Positions 45,888 to 63,966 are shown, counted from the stretch's first letter. The stretch is DNA of 64,000 nt from Carnegiea gigantea (GCA_029747015.1 JAKOGI010000428.1:439501-503500), one strand, 5' to 3'. Numbers and translations are program-made. The notes: generated by a model from the letters alone, not told the origin.

Positions 45888-48200
45888 TTATTGTTAGTCA
45901 TGCCCCAAGTGTCAACATTAGTAACTGGAGGATGCTTGAAACAAGAAATCGCCTGGATCTTAAGGAAAACCAACACTGTGAAGATGGCACTTCATAGGGT
46001 ATGTTCCTACCCCTAGTGTCTGAATCTCAGTACGTGAATAATCTCACTACACCAGCTGTAACTATTGGGACTCCATTTCCTTTCAACTCCCCAACCCAAA
46101 CTGTAGGTTTGTAAATGGTGATGAATAATGGTTGAGTTTTTTTTTTTTTTAATTTACATTTTTGTTATGATAAGAGGAATCTAAAATGCGTGCCCTCTGT
46201 TCTCGTTACGTTTCTCAGTTTTCATGAGGCCATAGGTCATCAGCGCATGAATGAACAGCCTCCTTTGACAACCCCGTCGCTTCAGGCATCCCAACTCGCA
46301 ATTTTATTGTCCCCTTCCAAAAAATACCAAAGAAAGAAAGGGAATTCTGATCTTCTCTCAGTTGTCCTCTCCAATTTTATTTGCCACTACTTCTCTCTTT
46401 TTCCCAATCCCTTTCAGGCGTCACAACTTGCAATTTACAATACAATGAACAAATAAACTTCATAAATGATAAGACCCTTCGTTGTGCGAAAACCATGTGA
46501 ATCTTCCTTGGGAGAACTTATACAAACCTTCCACGTAAATTATAAGGTGACCAATTAGAGGCCCCATCTCTGGCTAGGACAGCCTAGAAGGGGATAATAA
46601 TGGACGGTAATGTCCCCTTCCCTTTGGTGGAACTCACACCTCTTTAATGAGAGATAATGGCTCAAATTCTACTAGACCATGTTTTTCACATGTCTCGTAC
46701 AAGTTTTGGACTTTCTCATTCGTTCAAAATGAATCTACAGAAAGTTGAAAAGATGAACGATTATGCAGCTGCAACACATGAAACGAAAGAAAAGCAAAAG
46801 CAAACAAAATTAATGAATGTTGTTGATCATCCCCTCCTGCTGGTAAATTGCCTTCAGGTGGATCTCATTTGAAACAAAACGCATGATGAAATCACAGCTG
46901 CTGTTTAAGAAGATGGTTGCACAAATATAAGGATAGGCTGGATAGCTCCATCTATGGCCAAAAACAACGTTGATGATTAATAGGTGACCAAATAGTCCAG
47001 GATGCCTCTTAAATGTGAGAAAACATTCTATTTCCATCATACAACCATCTATGAGATGAATCATCTAGACTCTAGTGCTCCGTAGAATTTAGATGAAACA
47101 GAAACCTCTAGGGAAAAGCTTAAACTCAATATGTGTCAGTACATAACATGTCTGAAACGTGCAAAAGGCAGGGGTTGATATTAACTATAGACCATTTCCA
47201 AGCGATGACAATTGATAACACGTACTTTAAGTCCAACTTCCCAAGTAAGAGTCATTTAGCCAGACAACTTTCCGATTCTTGGCTCAAAAAGCAGAGCTGT
47301 GCTTTGTGGTACTATGGGATGCCTTTTTGAGACAAAAGCAGATTCTGATGACTAAAGTAATAGCTGGATCCTTATGATGTAACTAGGAATGTCCGTGGAC
47401 ATTATTCCTTAGAGGCCTGGGTTGGGCTCCGAGATGTTTAGACTAATCCAATCTAAGCTTCAAAGAGAGTATGGACGATAGCAGCTTAAACTTCTTAAGA
47501 ACTCTTGAGTGAAGTGTACTCACCTGATGCTCGTCATCAGTGGTTCCATGCGTCAGCTATTGAAAAGAGTATCTTTAACTGACCTGTCAAGCCAGGGGCA
47601 GGTCAAAAGAGTCCATAACCCAAGGCAATTTGCGACTCTTCTCCCTGCAGGAAGTAGACGGTTACAGGACATCTAAACTAATTCCACTGATTCCTGAATG
47701 TCTGGATACTATGCATGACAAAAGCTTCAAAACTCAAACTCTGCCCCGCTGTCTCAAATGCCACATTCAATAATGTTTGCACATGAGAAAAAACAACTGT
47801 AGATGGCACTAGTAATGAGGGCTTCATTAGAAACGACAGCCATATATGGAAAATGTATATTACAAAATATGAACTTTAGTCTGATCTACCCTTGCAGGAC
47901 CTACAAAATCTCTTCTGACTCATGCATCAACCAACTTAAGAAAACCAAAGGTCTCAGCCTAAAATACAAACATCAAAGCAATCCACGGGCAACTTATACA
48001 TCCAACCAACACCTCCATTTTTATTCACAGCAGATGAAGTAAAGGGAGACAACTTCCAAGCAAGACAAACGACAAGAATGAACCGTTGGGTGAGGAAGGT
48101 TCTATACAAAGATTAAAACAACAGAAACATTTCCACACTTGCGAAGAACAACAATGAGGGATAAATGAAACAGAGGAAGACCTTCTTCTTGTTAAGTAGG
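45888..48200. other. 2.3 kb intergenic region without recognised genes
   Basis: Contains the remnant trailer of the NLR pseudogene and a T run at 46,138-46,151. Several short frames (up to 88 codons) have no recognisable domain or splice-supported extension. I recognise no transposon ends. Confidence 0.5.
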
Positions 48201-49025
48201 CTACCAATCTTCCTTGACGATTTTAGACTTCTCAAATATGAACTTGCCTTCTTTGTACTTTTGGGATGATTCATAAGCACGCAAGTACTTCCACCCCAAC
48301 ACTTGCCGACAATCAGCACAATAGATATCTGCAACTGTGTGGAGGCCAGTCATCAGCTGCCTATCTTCTTTAGGTCCCACCTCTACATTCATGGCATGCG
48401 AAAGCAAAAAGGCTCGGCCATGTCTTCCCTAGCAACAGAAGAACAAACGTTCAGTGAACTCCACTTAGAAATGTTGACATAAAAGGAAAACAAAGATATT
48501 GAATGCCCAGAGGACCACCATAAGATATAATAACATCGACAAGGAACTTAAACAAAACTGCCAGAAGCAACATGAAAGATGAAAATAACAATAAGAAAAT
48601 CCAACATAGAACCACAATTAAGAAGTGACTCGACAAAAATAGCAACAAGCAATATGAGATTAAAACAACGGTAAAACCACCAGTAAAACATGATCCAAAT
48701 GGTAGCCGCTACTTCCAATATCCTAGTCCAAATGATACATTCTGACTTCCCCATCCAAACCTGATACTACAAATCGATAACCCATTCCTCATCCAAAAGG
48801 AATATGATACTCCCTCCCAGTAACCAAGTCAACAAAAACAGAAGTGCACAACCCACAGCAATGTAATCAACAATTAACATACTAATTCGAGTATTCTGCT
48901 TATCAGAAGAGCTTTGAGATGGAATGACCCACCTGAAAAGCCTTGGAAATGATATCGTCGTGAAGGCAAACTTGATTTCGACAATTATAGCAGCTATACA
49001 CCCTGGGACCAGCCATTTCAGCCAT
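48201..49025 (-). CDS. Yippee-like zinc-binding protein
   Basis: Two coding exons: 48933-49025 (31 residues) and 48201-48428 (75 residues plus stop), 106 residues in all, the usual yippee size. The defining zinc motif is complete: C12-x2-C15, 52 residues, then C68-x2-C71. Characteristic blocks are [20 protein letters not shown] and [20 protein letters not shown]. An in-frame TAA directly precedes the chosen ATG. A second Met at residue 4 is possible. Further 5'UTR exons probably lie at 49,200-49,920, suggested by several GT-AG-like junctions. Yippee proteins adopt the beta-tent/CULT-like fold; their plant role is poorly known. Confidence 0.94.
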
Positions 49026-50530
49026 TTACCCTATCAGTCAGTTCAACCCCAAAACAATTCTCAGCTTCCAATTATCCTAAGAATTTTGCAAAACCCAGCA
49101 AGAAAGAAACTCTGAGAATTCCAATCAAATAAACAAAGGCAAGCAAGATTAAAGAGGAAAAATGCAGGAACCGAAAGGACGCTAAGAAAAAAAGGAATAA
49201 AGAAGCTAAACTTACTTCACCTGTAACAGGATCGTTGTTGATTCCAATTTCTGTTCAAAAGGGGGTGAGAAAAAGACTGTTAAAAGACGCAGAAAGGAAG
49301 AAGCTTTGAGATCCGAAGTACGATCATACCCAGAAACTCTAAAATCAAATTAGAAAAGAAAAAGAAGCAAACTTTGTTCACCTGCAAAGAGGAGGAGGAT
49401 GATGGGGGTGAACCAAAAGAGCGGAAAGCAACAGGCAAGAAGAAACCGCACCCCACAAAGACTGTTAGCGTGCAAAAGTAGAGACTGGGTTAGATATGAT
49501 TTGTAAATTATTTTTCGAGTACTGGAAGAAATGAAACACAACACAACACAAGGGATATGAAAAAGACGCGATTGTCAATTATGTGTAAGAAATCATAAAT
49601 GACAATCAAAACCCACAGAGCTCGAATAATTAACAGAAAAGGGAAAGGGAAGACCCACCGGATTAGATAAGGATAGGGATGATTAATGTAGCTTGATGAT
49701 TACGTTAATCTTTTTCTGGGTCAATAGTAAATACGAAGGTAGGTAAAACCCCAGAAATTCAATGGTTTCTTTTTGATTGATGAAGAAATCCAGAAAACCC
49801 AGAAGCGGAAATGAATCCAGGTATGGAAGCAAAGATTCGTTGCTTGAAAAGATAAGAATGGAGCGGGTTTGCAGCTGAAATGGAAGAATTGGAAATTAAA
49901 GAAAGATGTTGATAATTACCTGGAATAATAATTAGTTAAACCCTCAGCCCCACTAGAGCATGGTGTCTGCCTGCACTCCACACCACACCCACTCCAAAGT
50001 CCACAATGTAATCCACAGACTAGAGAGAGGAAGATGTAGGAGTCTCTGTGGAATTTTCTCAGCCTTTTTTTTTTTCCTTCCTTCCCTTTCTTTTATTTCA
50101 TTTTTTTTTTTTTTTTGGGGGGGGGGGGGGTGGTTCGTGACTCGTAATCGAAAAATGGTAATAACGATGGTCGGTTAAGTGGCTAACTCAAGGGTGAAGC
50201 TGTTGTGCGGAATCACGCGCCCTGTTTTACGGTCTGGCCCGTCGGTGACGACAAGACAACCTGAATCGACATCGTTTCGATGACCGCGGGACTTAACGCG
50301 GGTTTAGTTTTATTGTTGGCGGATGTAGGTGGGAAGAGGCTTTCAGTATTCTGTGGGCCTCAGCCCATGAAACAGTATGTCTGGTTCATAGCCCAATGAA
50401 AGTTTTTTTTTTTTTTTTTGAGCCAATGCAATTATTGTTATTAATATTTAATATAATATTAAATGAAAATTCAAGGAAATAGTGATATCCGAGAGGATTG
50501 GTGGTTCGTCGGAATCGGAGAGCGGCGGAG
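49026..50530. promoter_or_regulatory. Shared divergent upstream region, yippee and CDC14/SIN genes
   Basis: The two start codons face away from each other about 1.5 kb apart. The left half probably holds non-coding 5' exons of the yippee gene. A T16-G14 compound homopolymer lies at 50,101-50,130 and another T run at 50,403-50,419. No TATA box stands out. Confidence 0.45.
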
Positions 50531-52442
50531 ATGACTTCGAAGGCGTCGGAGGTGGCGGAGATTGAGAGTGAGACGGTGGAGTCGTCTTCTTCGTCGTCTT
50601 CGGCTGCATCAGCGGCGGTGGAGGAGCTGGTGGCGTCGCTGAAGCAGCGGAAGGTGTACAGAGAGGTGAGGTTAGCCCTCCGATCCGGACTCAGAGACGC
50701 TCGGGCTGAGTTCTCGTTCCTCCGAATGAGAGGGCTCCGTTGCCTGCTCAAGTTCCTCCGTTCTGTCACCGATTCTCACTCCACGACCCAGCTGTTCTGC
50801 CTCACCCAGTCCCTCCCCGACCTTCAAGTTGTTCCGGTGCTCTTTCAGCACTCGCTTAGAGAAACAGAAGAAGACAGAGTCGCAAATCTGGATCATATCT
50901 TCTCTGCGGAGCCATTGAAGCTGACAAACCCTTCCACTGATACTGAAGTTGCCGCTGCACTCCGTGTTCTCGAAGGATGCTGCTTGATCCACCGCCAAAG
51001 TACCATTTTGGCTCACCAACATAGGGCCATTCCGGTACCACACCCCCCCTCTCCTTCCCCTTTTGTGAACCTAGCTCACACATTTCACTTGATTTTGCAT
51101 GTTTTTTGAATTGGGCATCACAAGGTATTACCGGTGCTGTCAAATTTTAAATATTGATCATATGTACATGCAGGTATTGCTGAATATACTGCCAACTCGA
51201 GGAGTGCTAGAGCAAGGTGCCTGCTTGGATGCTTTGATTGCTTTGATGTTGGATTCCACTGTCAACCAAATGGTATGTCATCTTAATTAATCTCATCCAA
51301 AGCTGTACTTTCAGTGTTTTATTGAATTAAAAATCTTGCAACCTCGATGCCTCCTGTTGTTGTTAAACTTCAAAGTCTATGACTTTTTAGTAAATGTGTG
51401 CATTCTTGGCTACATCATCACTCCCACCCTAGGAAAAAAGGAGAGCAAAAGTCAATGATTCACATAATCCTTTCAGCATGAATAAGATTGGCGTCTTATT
51501 ATATCTTTCCTGTTTCCATCAAGTCAGTTGAGGGTTCGACTAATGCACAGATGCTAGTCTTTAAGACATTCCATCAAGTCGGTTGATGGTTTGTCTTATG
51601 GGCAGATATTAGTGTGATGAACACATTTGCTTGTTTGAGAATTGGATTATGTGGCTCCTTTGGTTAACATCACACTGCTGTGCTTTGTGGAAAATTTCTC
51701 TAGGATTTCGAAGCCTGTAATGGCATTGAGGAAGTTGCTGCAATTATAAGAGACAAACAAGTTGAGGAAAACCTCAGGTGCAATTACTTCTCGAGCTCAC
51801 AAGTTATCAATGACTTCCCTTCTTGTATGATCAAATGCACTGCCCAAGCGCCGACTCTCTGCTTTTTGCATCCCGGAAAGATCTATAACCTTGGTTCCCC
51901 CCCCCCCGCCCCTTCACTTTTATCCTGGTCTATATCTTCATGAATCAGATCAGTTGATGTTCTCCATATGCAAGCATTGTACAATGTATCTATTCATCAA
52001 TGCATTTAAGATTTTGTGCCTATGAGTCTCCTTGCTCTCCTGCTTGTTAGTGCAGTTCATGAAACCTGTAGTTTTGCTTACATAAGCTGGAGCCAGTTCC
52101 AGTTTTGAGTTCCTCATTAACCTTCTCTCCCTGATCAATAACTTGTTCCTTATTAACCTTCTGTCTGTGATCAATCCTTATGAAGTGATGCTATCTGTAC
52201 CTATAATTAGGATGAAATGCGCGGAGTTTTTGCTGTTACTTATTGGGCATGTAGATGGGAGAGATATGCAACCCATGGTGTCTGTACATGATGACATACG
52301 GCGGCTTTTGGGTGAGAAATCTGCATCTTTAATATGGGCAGCTAGTCAATTTGGCTCAACTCTTGATCCAGAGGAGAGGATGACAGCTTTGCACATTCAA
52401 GCCCGTAGAGTGCTAGAGTCTCTTGATCTTTTTGGGGTGTAG
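50531..52442 (+). CDS. Plant CDC14/SIN-component-like protein
   Basis: Exons: 50531-51034, 51174-51272, 51704-51777 and 52211-52442, GT-AG throughout and in phase, 302 residues. The first ATG in frame is 50531; an upstream extension would need a non-ATG start. The N-terminus has a Ser-rich acidic tract, then ALRSGLRDARAEFSFLRMRG, PDLQVVPVLFQHSL, RVLEGCCLIHRQS, GVLEQGACLDALIALM, DFEACNGIEEVA and GEKSASLIWAASQFGSTLD. I recall this pattern from plant proteins annotated as cell division control protein 14, SIN component (PF08045), an armadillo-like helical fold. The fungal protein works in septation; the plant role is unknown to me. The conserved C-terminus RRVLESLDLFGV supports completeness. Confidence 0.78.
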
Positions 52443-53514
52443 AGGATGATGGCGCCATCTGACTATGAGAGTGAGTGCACAGAATTTGACCCTTGACATG
52501 AAAGTTCAGGTTGAATTTGCAAGATTGGTGTGCTAATTCCCAGCACTATTGATGTGAAGTAGATGGATGCTGTCACTTCTGACCATGCATAAGCTAGCTT
52601 AGTAGAGGTCTGTCGCCGTTTTTTGTTGTTGCCTTGTTGGCAATGCTAGTTTCCCTTTTCTTCGAGTGTTGGTGCATTGCACAGTAGCCGTTCAAGATGC
52701 ACAAAGGGAGAGTCTGTGTGTGTAAAGTTAGTTAATCCACCAGAGTTATGTGAAAACTATACATTGACATAGAATTGACTATTAGAATCTGCTGGTGGTT
52801 GTGATAGAGTAACTTGATTCACGGTGCTAAGACATTGCGAATATTATATGGAGTGGAGGTTGACTATTACATGTTCAGTGTACATGTTTCCGTTTCCTAT
52901 TGTGCAAATAATTGTCCTAGCTATGACAGACTCGGACTTTGTATTTGTTTATGATTGTGGTGTGGGATTAAGCTGTTTCACCCTAGCTTCGAGGGAATCC
53001 ATATCTCATGCAAGTAGCCGTTGACACAACGTTGCTTGTCTACTGATAATGTGGTCAGACGCACAGGCGTGGAGTAAACCAAACAAGTGCATGGATTTGT
53101 ATAAAACTTGTGCCCCAATTTCATATACTAATTATTCTCATTTCAGACAGGATAAGAGGGACATGTTGAGCCATCCCCCTAAATTTCACACTTATCGGAA
53201 TAATATCTTAGAGCCTTGTGCTGTTACTGATGTGCACGTCCAAGTGAATTTCGTGAATAAAGAATACCAGGGTAGAGAACTTTGGATTCATATTGACAAA
53301 GAAAGCAGCAGCACAGATAAATTGGTTAGTTTACTGCACTAAGACGATCTCATATAAGTAGAATCTCAGAGCAGAGTTCTACTAGTATCCTGTGAAGAAG
53401 CATGCTTATAATTAAGTTGGATAATTGAATTATTCATGGTTGACAAATAAGAAGGGGGTGCCATGATTAACCAAATGATACCCTAACCCAATTCATTTCG
53501 ATAGTTTAATGGGT
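52443..53514. other. Intergenic, downstream of the CDC14/SIN gene
   Basis: 3' trailer and spacer. A 97-codon open frame at 53,049-53,342 has no recognisable domain. Nothing else is supported. Confidence 0.45.
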
Positions 53515-53866
53515 CTAATCTTCGGTAGAATTCGTAAACAAGTCAGTCCAATTAGGAGGAGTACATCTACACCAACACAGGCCGAAGTAACAGCCTTTAC
53601 ATTTGGCTCCACTGCAAACTTTGATGCATCTGTCTTCGCAGCTTTCTGCTGGAGCCACTCTTGCAGTTGCAGATCCCTCGCTCACTGCCGCCATATCTAA
53701 CACTAACACCACCACAACAACACGTACATATATACCCTTAAAATTCAATATATGAATACTAGTTATGTAATTAATGGATAATTAAGCGTAAGAAAGACGA
53801 AGAGAACTTACAGAAGGCAGCACTTATAACCAGGATGAGGAGGGCCAACCTCATTCTTGGAGACAT
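53515..53866 (-). CDS. Putative secreted cysteine-rich peptide (8 Cys)
   Basis: Two exons: 53812-53866 and 53515-53696, giving 78 residues. The exon 2 acceptor is chosen at TGTTAG because an earlier AG would create an immediate stop. Exon 1 encodes a signal-peptide-like start (MSPRMRLALLILVISAAF), and the intron falls near the expected cleavage site, as in many plant cysteine-rich peptides. The mature part has eight Cys in about 30 residues with spacing C-x3-C-x3-C-x4-C-x2-C-x4-C-x-C-x-C, then a short acidic tail. A TATA box (TATAAAT on the minus strand, 53958-53964) lies 92 bp upstream of the ATG. I do not recognise a named family; the CxxxC and CxC elements recall defensin-like peptides, but the order and spacing differ. 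Confidence 0.62.
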
Positions 53867-53957
53867 TCTCGAACGTTATGCTGTCAACAACCAACCGCTT
53901 GCAAATAGTAATACGCTAACCCAGCACTCAATTTGGGCCATGATCGCTTCTTTATGA

Positions 53958-53964
53958 ATTTATA
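53958..53964 (-). promoter_or_regulatory. TATA box of the cysteine-rich peptide gene
   Basis: TATAAAT on the minus strand, about 90 bp upstream of the start codon, at a normal plant TATA-to-ATG distance. Confidence 0.55.
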
Positions 53965-55132
53965 GAGATTGATGTACATGTCCTTGGGAAACTATTTATT
54001 GGTTACCATTTTTGGAGATTGTTTTCCTCATATAACCATCAGCGTACAATATGGCTGCATCAGGCCACGATTTCGGCCAAATCTCATCCTAGCGTTTTAA
54101 GGCTAAGATTCTGAAATCGATACGTCTTGATATGTTGACTTCCTTCTGCACTATCGTCCTTGTTTGTTAGGGCGGTGATTATTCAAGAGTAATGATGTTG
54201 CCTCAATCAATGTGCACTATTTATTACGTATCCTGTAGTTTTATTTGGTTTGGGGCAAACCTGGCTAGTAAGGAAGCAGTTTTGTGTAGCCTCAATGTAC
54301 TTTTCGCGTAGGGTAGGGACCGTAGAACTGATATGAGACTAAATAACTACATATGTGGATGAATTTATAGGCTTGACTTACATTCTAGTATTTTTTATTT
54401 TATTATCCCAAACATGACATAGAATCTAGATCGAAAAAATACAAAAGAAGGATGAAATCTTTTTCAGAGGTGAAAATCTCATATCCATAAAGACATGCCT
54501 CATTATGTCACAAAAGACATCCCAAAATATATATTTTGGCATAATATGCATGCCAAACCAAACACGTAATTGCAGTATGCATATTTTTTCTTCTACCCAT
54601 GATTAGTGACCCCAAATTTCCAAATAAAATTCCTAAATTAGTAATATATAGAAGTGAGTAATGTGAAGAATAAAAAGCAAACCGATGAAGTAGCCGGGAA
54701 GCCGAGGGGGACGTGGTTGGTGCTCTGGTGTAGGTAGGAATTAGGAAGCCGTCCCTATCCGGTGGACCCACTCCTTTTTTTTTTTTTTTGGTTTGGGTTC
54801 GGGAAATCACAACAATTAGTGGTGGGACAATGATCTTTCACTAGTGACTACTGTCTAGTCAGTTCCTCAATTTTCTCTCCCTACTGAGCAACCATTTGTA
54901 ATCTTTTTCCATTTCTCAAATTTATTTTTAATGAAAATTTAACGATGGTACGTAGTATTTGTTATTGAGGGCAGATGATTAGTGCAGATGTAAAATGTTG
55001 AATTTTGGGTTGTTGAATATTGAAATTAAAATTGTTAATTTATGACGAGGGTCAGCCCACCAAACAAGGCCCAACCACCCACTCTGACTCGAATAGGAGA
55101 CAGGTGAATCAAGTGGCCGGTGATAAGGGATC
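53965..55132. other. Intergenic, peptide gene to SAM synthetase
   Basis: AT-rich, with a T run at 54,775-54,790. No gene or transposon ends are recognised. Confidence 0.45.
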
Positions 55133-55140
55133 TATAAATA
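55133..55140 (+). promoter_or_regulatory. TATA box of the SAM synthetase gene
   Basis: TATAAATA, about 30 bp before GTGTGTGTAG and the CT-rich leader (CT run 55,171-55,210) expected at the transcription start. Confidence 0.65.
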
Positions 55141-55171
55141 ACGGGTGGAGCAGCAGCATTAGTGTGTGTGT

Positions 55172-55215
<44 letters not shown>

Positions 55216-55325
55216 ATCTGATAATTGGATATCCATTGCCGTTGAACTCGGACTGAGTGAGGCCGGTGGTTATCAACTTATCATATCATATCAGCCTCAT
55301 CTCTCTCTCTCTCGTTCCATTTCAG

Positions 55326-56013
55326 GTATCATCATCATTCAAATTTTCGGTCTTTACTATTGCCTCTCTTAGTGCTCTTTTTCTTGTTGGGATTCATTTA
55401 TGTTCAAAACTACTTCTGCAATGTGTCTATTATCTTCTGCTGTTTGCTCATATGGATGGGTACGTGCTTCTTAGTTAGTCGGAGTATTTCCATAAATCTA
55501 TGATTTGATTTGCATATTACTGAGTTATCAATTATGAATCAAGAATTAGCAAGCTTTTATGCATCTGAAGTAATAACTTCATTTCATGTTAATTTCTCTG
55601 TCACATGTATGTAATGTAAAACTTTAATTTAGAAAGGCGCCACAATTTGGGATTTGTTTGTATAGGTCCGGTCTAGACTGAGTGTGGTAAACTCTCGTAG
55701 ATCCTTCTTAATGTAGGCTCTTGTGCTACTGTTATTGTCGCTCCATGGATGGATAACCTGCCTAAGTGGATTTCACAAAGTTCAAGTTTTCTTCAAAAAA
55801 ACTTACCTTTTTGGGTTGTGCTCTACATATATACTGCTGCTGCTGTTACTAAGGGAATTTTCATGGTAGTGGCTGTGGCAGGCAGAGATGAATCTTAAGA
55901 TCTAGATAGCATGTTTAAGTTAGTAGGCTTACATATCTTTCCAGAGTGTTCCTGGCTTTTTGCTTCATATACAACACAGATTATAACCTTTAATGTTGTG
56001 GAATTATTTTTAG
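55326..56013 (+). other. 5'UTR intron of the SAM synthetase gene
   Basis: Donor is TTTCAG|GTATCATC; acceptor is ATTTTTAG|GAA, three bases before the ATG. A single leader intron followed by one coding exon is the usual structure of plant SAM synthetase genes. The donor position is the less certain end. Confidence 0.6.
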
Positions 56014-56016
56014 GAA

Positions 56017-57198
56017 ATGGAGACCTTTCTATTCACCTCTGAGTCTGTGAACGAGGGACACCCTGACAAGCTCTGTGACCAGGTTTCTGATGCGGTGCTG
56101 GATGCCTGTCTAGCCCAGGACCCTGAAAGCAAGGTTGCCTGTGAAACATGCACCAAGACCAACATGGTTATGGTCTTTGGTGAGATTACTACTAAAGCCA
56201 ATGTCGACTATGAGAAGATTGTTCGTGACACATGCCGCTCCATTGGCTTCACCTCTGATGATGTCGGTCTTGATGCTGACAAATGCAAGGTCCTTGTCAA
56301 TATCGAGCAGCAGAGCCCCGACATTGCTCAGGGTGTCCACGGCCACCTTACCAAGCGCCCTGAGGACATTGGTGCTGGGGACCAGGGTCACATGTTTGGC
56401 TATGCCACGGATGAGACCCCTGAGCTTATGCCCCTCAGCCATGTTCTTGCCACCAAGCTTGGTGCTCGCCTCACTGAGGTCCGCAAGAATGGTACTTGCC
56501 CCTGGCTGAGGCCTGATGGCAAGACCCAAGTCACTGTGGAGTACTACAATGACCAGGGTGCCATGGTTCCAGTTCGTGTTCACACCGTTCTCATCTCCAC
56601 CCAGCACGATGAGACTGTGACCAATGATGAAATTGCTGCTGACCTTAAGGAGCATGTCATTAAGCCAGTCATTCCCGAGAAGTATCTTGATGAGAAAACC
56701 ATCTTCCACCTCAACCCATCTGGCCGATTTGTGATTGGTGGCCCTCATGGAGATGCTGGACTCACTGGTCGTAAGATCATTATCGATACTTATGGTGGGT
56801 GGGGAGCTCACGGTGGTGGTGCTTTCTCCGGCAAGGACCCAACCAAGGTGGACAGAAGTGGTGCCTACATTGTCAGGCAGGCGGCTAAGAGCATTGTAGC
56901 AAATGGGCTTGCTCGGAGGGCCCTTGTGCAGGTATCTTATGCCATTGGTGTCCCAGAGCCATTGTCGGTGTTTGTTGACACCTATGGAACTGGAAAGATC
57001 CCCGACAAGGAGATCCTCAAGATTGTGAAGGAGAACTTCGATTTCAGGCCAGGAATGATTGCTATCAACCTTGACTTGAAGAGAGGAGGCAATGGCAGGT
57101 TCCAGAAGACGGCTGCATACGGGCATTTTGGAAGGGACGACCCAGACTTCACCTGGGAGATTGTCAAGCCTCTCAAAGGGGACAAAGTTCCCGCATAA
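56017..57198 (+). CDS. SAMS: S-adenosylmethionine synthetase
   Basis: 393 residues, full plant length, one coding exon. The enzyme makes S-adenosylmethionine from methionine and ATP in the cytosol. Visible motifs are GHPDK (14-18), the [12 protein letters not shown] signature (119-130), [16 protein letters not shown] and the P-loop-like [16 protein letters not shown]. The start [14 protein letters not shown] is typical. Strong synonymous third-position C/G bias distinguishes it from its neighbours and produces a 376-codon open frame on the opposite strand, which is not a gene. The gene is convergent with the DapL gene. Confidence 0.98.
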   Translation: METFLFTSESVNEGHPDKLCDQVSDAVLDACLAQDPESKVACETCTKTNMVMVFGEITTKANVDYEKIVRDTCRSIGFTSDDVGLDADKCKVLVNIEQQSPDIAQGVHGHLTKRPEDIGAGDQGHMFGYATDETPELMPLSHVLATKLGARLTEVRKNGTCPWLRPDGKTQVTVEYYNDQGAMVPVRVHTVLISTQHDETVTNDEIAADLKEHVIKPVIPEKYLDEKTIFHLNPSGRFVIGGPHGDAGLTGRKIIIDTYGGWGAHGGGAFSGKDPTKVDRSGAYIVRQAAKSIVANGLARRALVQVSYAIGVPEPLSVFVDTYGTGKIPDKEILKIVKENFDFRPGMIAINLDLKRGGNGRFQKTAAYGHFGRDDPDFTWEIVKPLKGDKVPA

Positions 57199-58284
57199 TA
57201 ACATCTGCTCGTTCGATCCCTGAAACCTAAAGAATTGCATCTAAATGCTGCTTTGCTTAGACTCAAGCCCCTCGATTACGACTCCAAGTTTGATTCAATT
57301 TGACATTTGATTTAAACAAAAAGAAAAAATATTGATTGGTTTTCTGCCTTCTGTTATTATGTTAATTGTAATGTTCAAATGAATTAATTAATATACCCAT
57401 GGAGTTTCTGTTTCCTGTTCAGCTTTGCTCCCCTTGTTCTCTCCTCTTTGCTTACTCTTTGCACGTAGCCTGCATTTATTTTGTCATTTCAGGCATCAAA
57501 GTTTAAAGTGCTTGCTAACGGTCTTTATGTTTTCATACGTCGGAAGTGTGTAGGATGATACTTGTTAGATGGACCACTTCATATCTGCTTTTGAACTACA
57601 ATTCCATTCTCTGAAATGATTGCTACAATCAAGTTGGAACTGCATCTTCATTCTTAAAGCTGTCAATTGTTGCCAACGGAGGAACAAGTTATCAAACATT
57701 GGAATCAAGACAGTGCCACAACTAATTTCACCAAAAAAAAAAAAAGAAAAAAGAAAGCAGCAGACAGATTTTCCAGATTGCTGTCTTGACTATGAGCAAG
57801 CTTATGCCATGTGAGCTGGTGGACTGGGGCCAATCTAGCCTGATTCTATGGCATTCGATTAAATTTTGCGAACGCCGTAGCCATCCACATCGATTGAATC
57901 TCTATTCTCTACTCAACTGTCTCTCAGCATTCCAAATGTGAAAAAAGATTATTTTTGAGATAAAAGGGTGATTTTGATTGCACAAGTGTCTAACAAGGAA
58001 AGACACACCAGGACGTAATCCAGTACCAGGCAATTGTCAAGATCAACTCACCAAAAAATTAGTTAAAATACGAAAAAATTATCAACCATTACACCAATCA
58101 AATCCTGGCTATTAGCTCCTGCTACATGATTTTTAATTTTAAAAAAAAAACAGAAAAAAAAAAAGAGTGGACATTTGCGTCAATGCTGTCAATGCTAAAT
58201 GGAGCAAAAGGCACCAGGGGTCTGCGTCAAGACAGCCAAAGCATGTCCAAGGAAGGCTGTCAGAGACCACTTCTAGCCTGTGAT
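57199..58284. other. Convergent spacer between SAM synthetase and DapL
   Basis: Holds the 3' trailers of both genes; A runs at 57,733-57,745 and 58,140-58,150. No further gene is seen. Confidence 0.55.
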
Positions 58285-63238
<4,954 letters not shown>

Positions 63239-63712
63239 CTACATGAAAACAAATTCGACTAGGTTAAACCTCCACCATCACAAATATAACCCCACGAATC
63301 TACCTGTGAACTCTAGGTGTTCAAGAGTTGTAAAATGATATTACTTATAAGAAAGACAGGAAAACTTGTAAATGTTCATTTCTCATCACTCATATGTGCA
63401 AAAAGCTAGCATCAATAATACGAAAATAATCCTCCTCTTTTCTGCAGTCCTTGTAGTAGAGGTCCATTTTAGGAGCTGATGTCGCAGTATGTCTACATGA
63501 AGAAATCAGTAGTAGCCTATTCTTTAAATATTGGTCTTACTGGGTATCATGCTATACATGACATAACACTGTTTTTTTCTCCACTATGCAGCAAACTTCA
63601 CCTCATGTAGGATATGAATATTACAAAGAAGCATAATGTGAATGAAGATTCTTCCATTTGATTCTCAAGTCAGAAGGTGGAAAGGAGGTTGTGCAGCACA
63701 CCAACACTACTC

Positions 63713-63966
63713 CACAAGATGAACTAAAAGCTAATCTAAAGAAGATTATTAAGTTGAACAGCCACTCCATGCAAAACTCATAAGCAAAGTTCATCCAAAG
63801 AACCTTGGGGGAACTGTATCTATGAGCATTAAGACACCACCATCACTTCACAAGATGAACTAAAAGCTAATCTAAAAAAAAAATTTTTAAGTTGAACAGC
63901 CACTCCATGCAAAACTCATAAGCAAAGTTCATCCAAAGAACCTGGGGGAACTGTATCTATGAGCAC
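63713..63966. repeat. Two direct copies of a 136 bp repeat upstream of the visible DapL exons
   Basis: CACAAGATGAACTAAAAGCT starts at 63713 and again at 63849. Copies share CCACTCCATGCAAAACTC and GGGGGAACTGTATCTATGAG. They lie in what should be a DapL intron. Confidence 0.92.

Noticed and set aside
50672..51043. Minus-strand frames opposite the CDC14/SIN exon 1
   Set aside because: Antisense shadows of a coding exon.
53049..53342. 97-codon plus-strand frame
   Set aside because: No recognisable domain, no splice partners, in a spacer.
56110..57240. 376-codon minus-strand frame
   Set aside because: Exactly antisense to SAM synthetase; no domain, and explained by codon bias.
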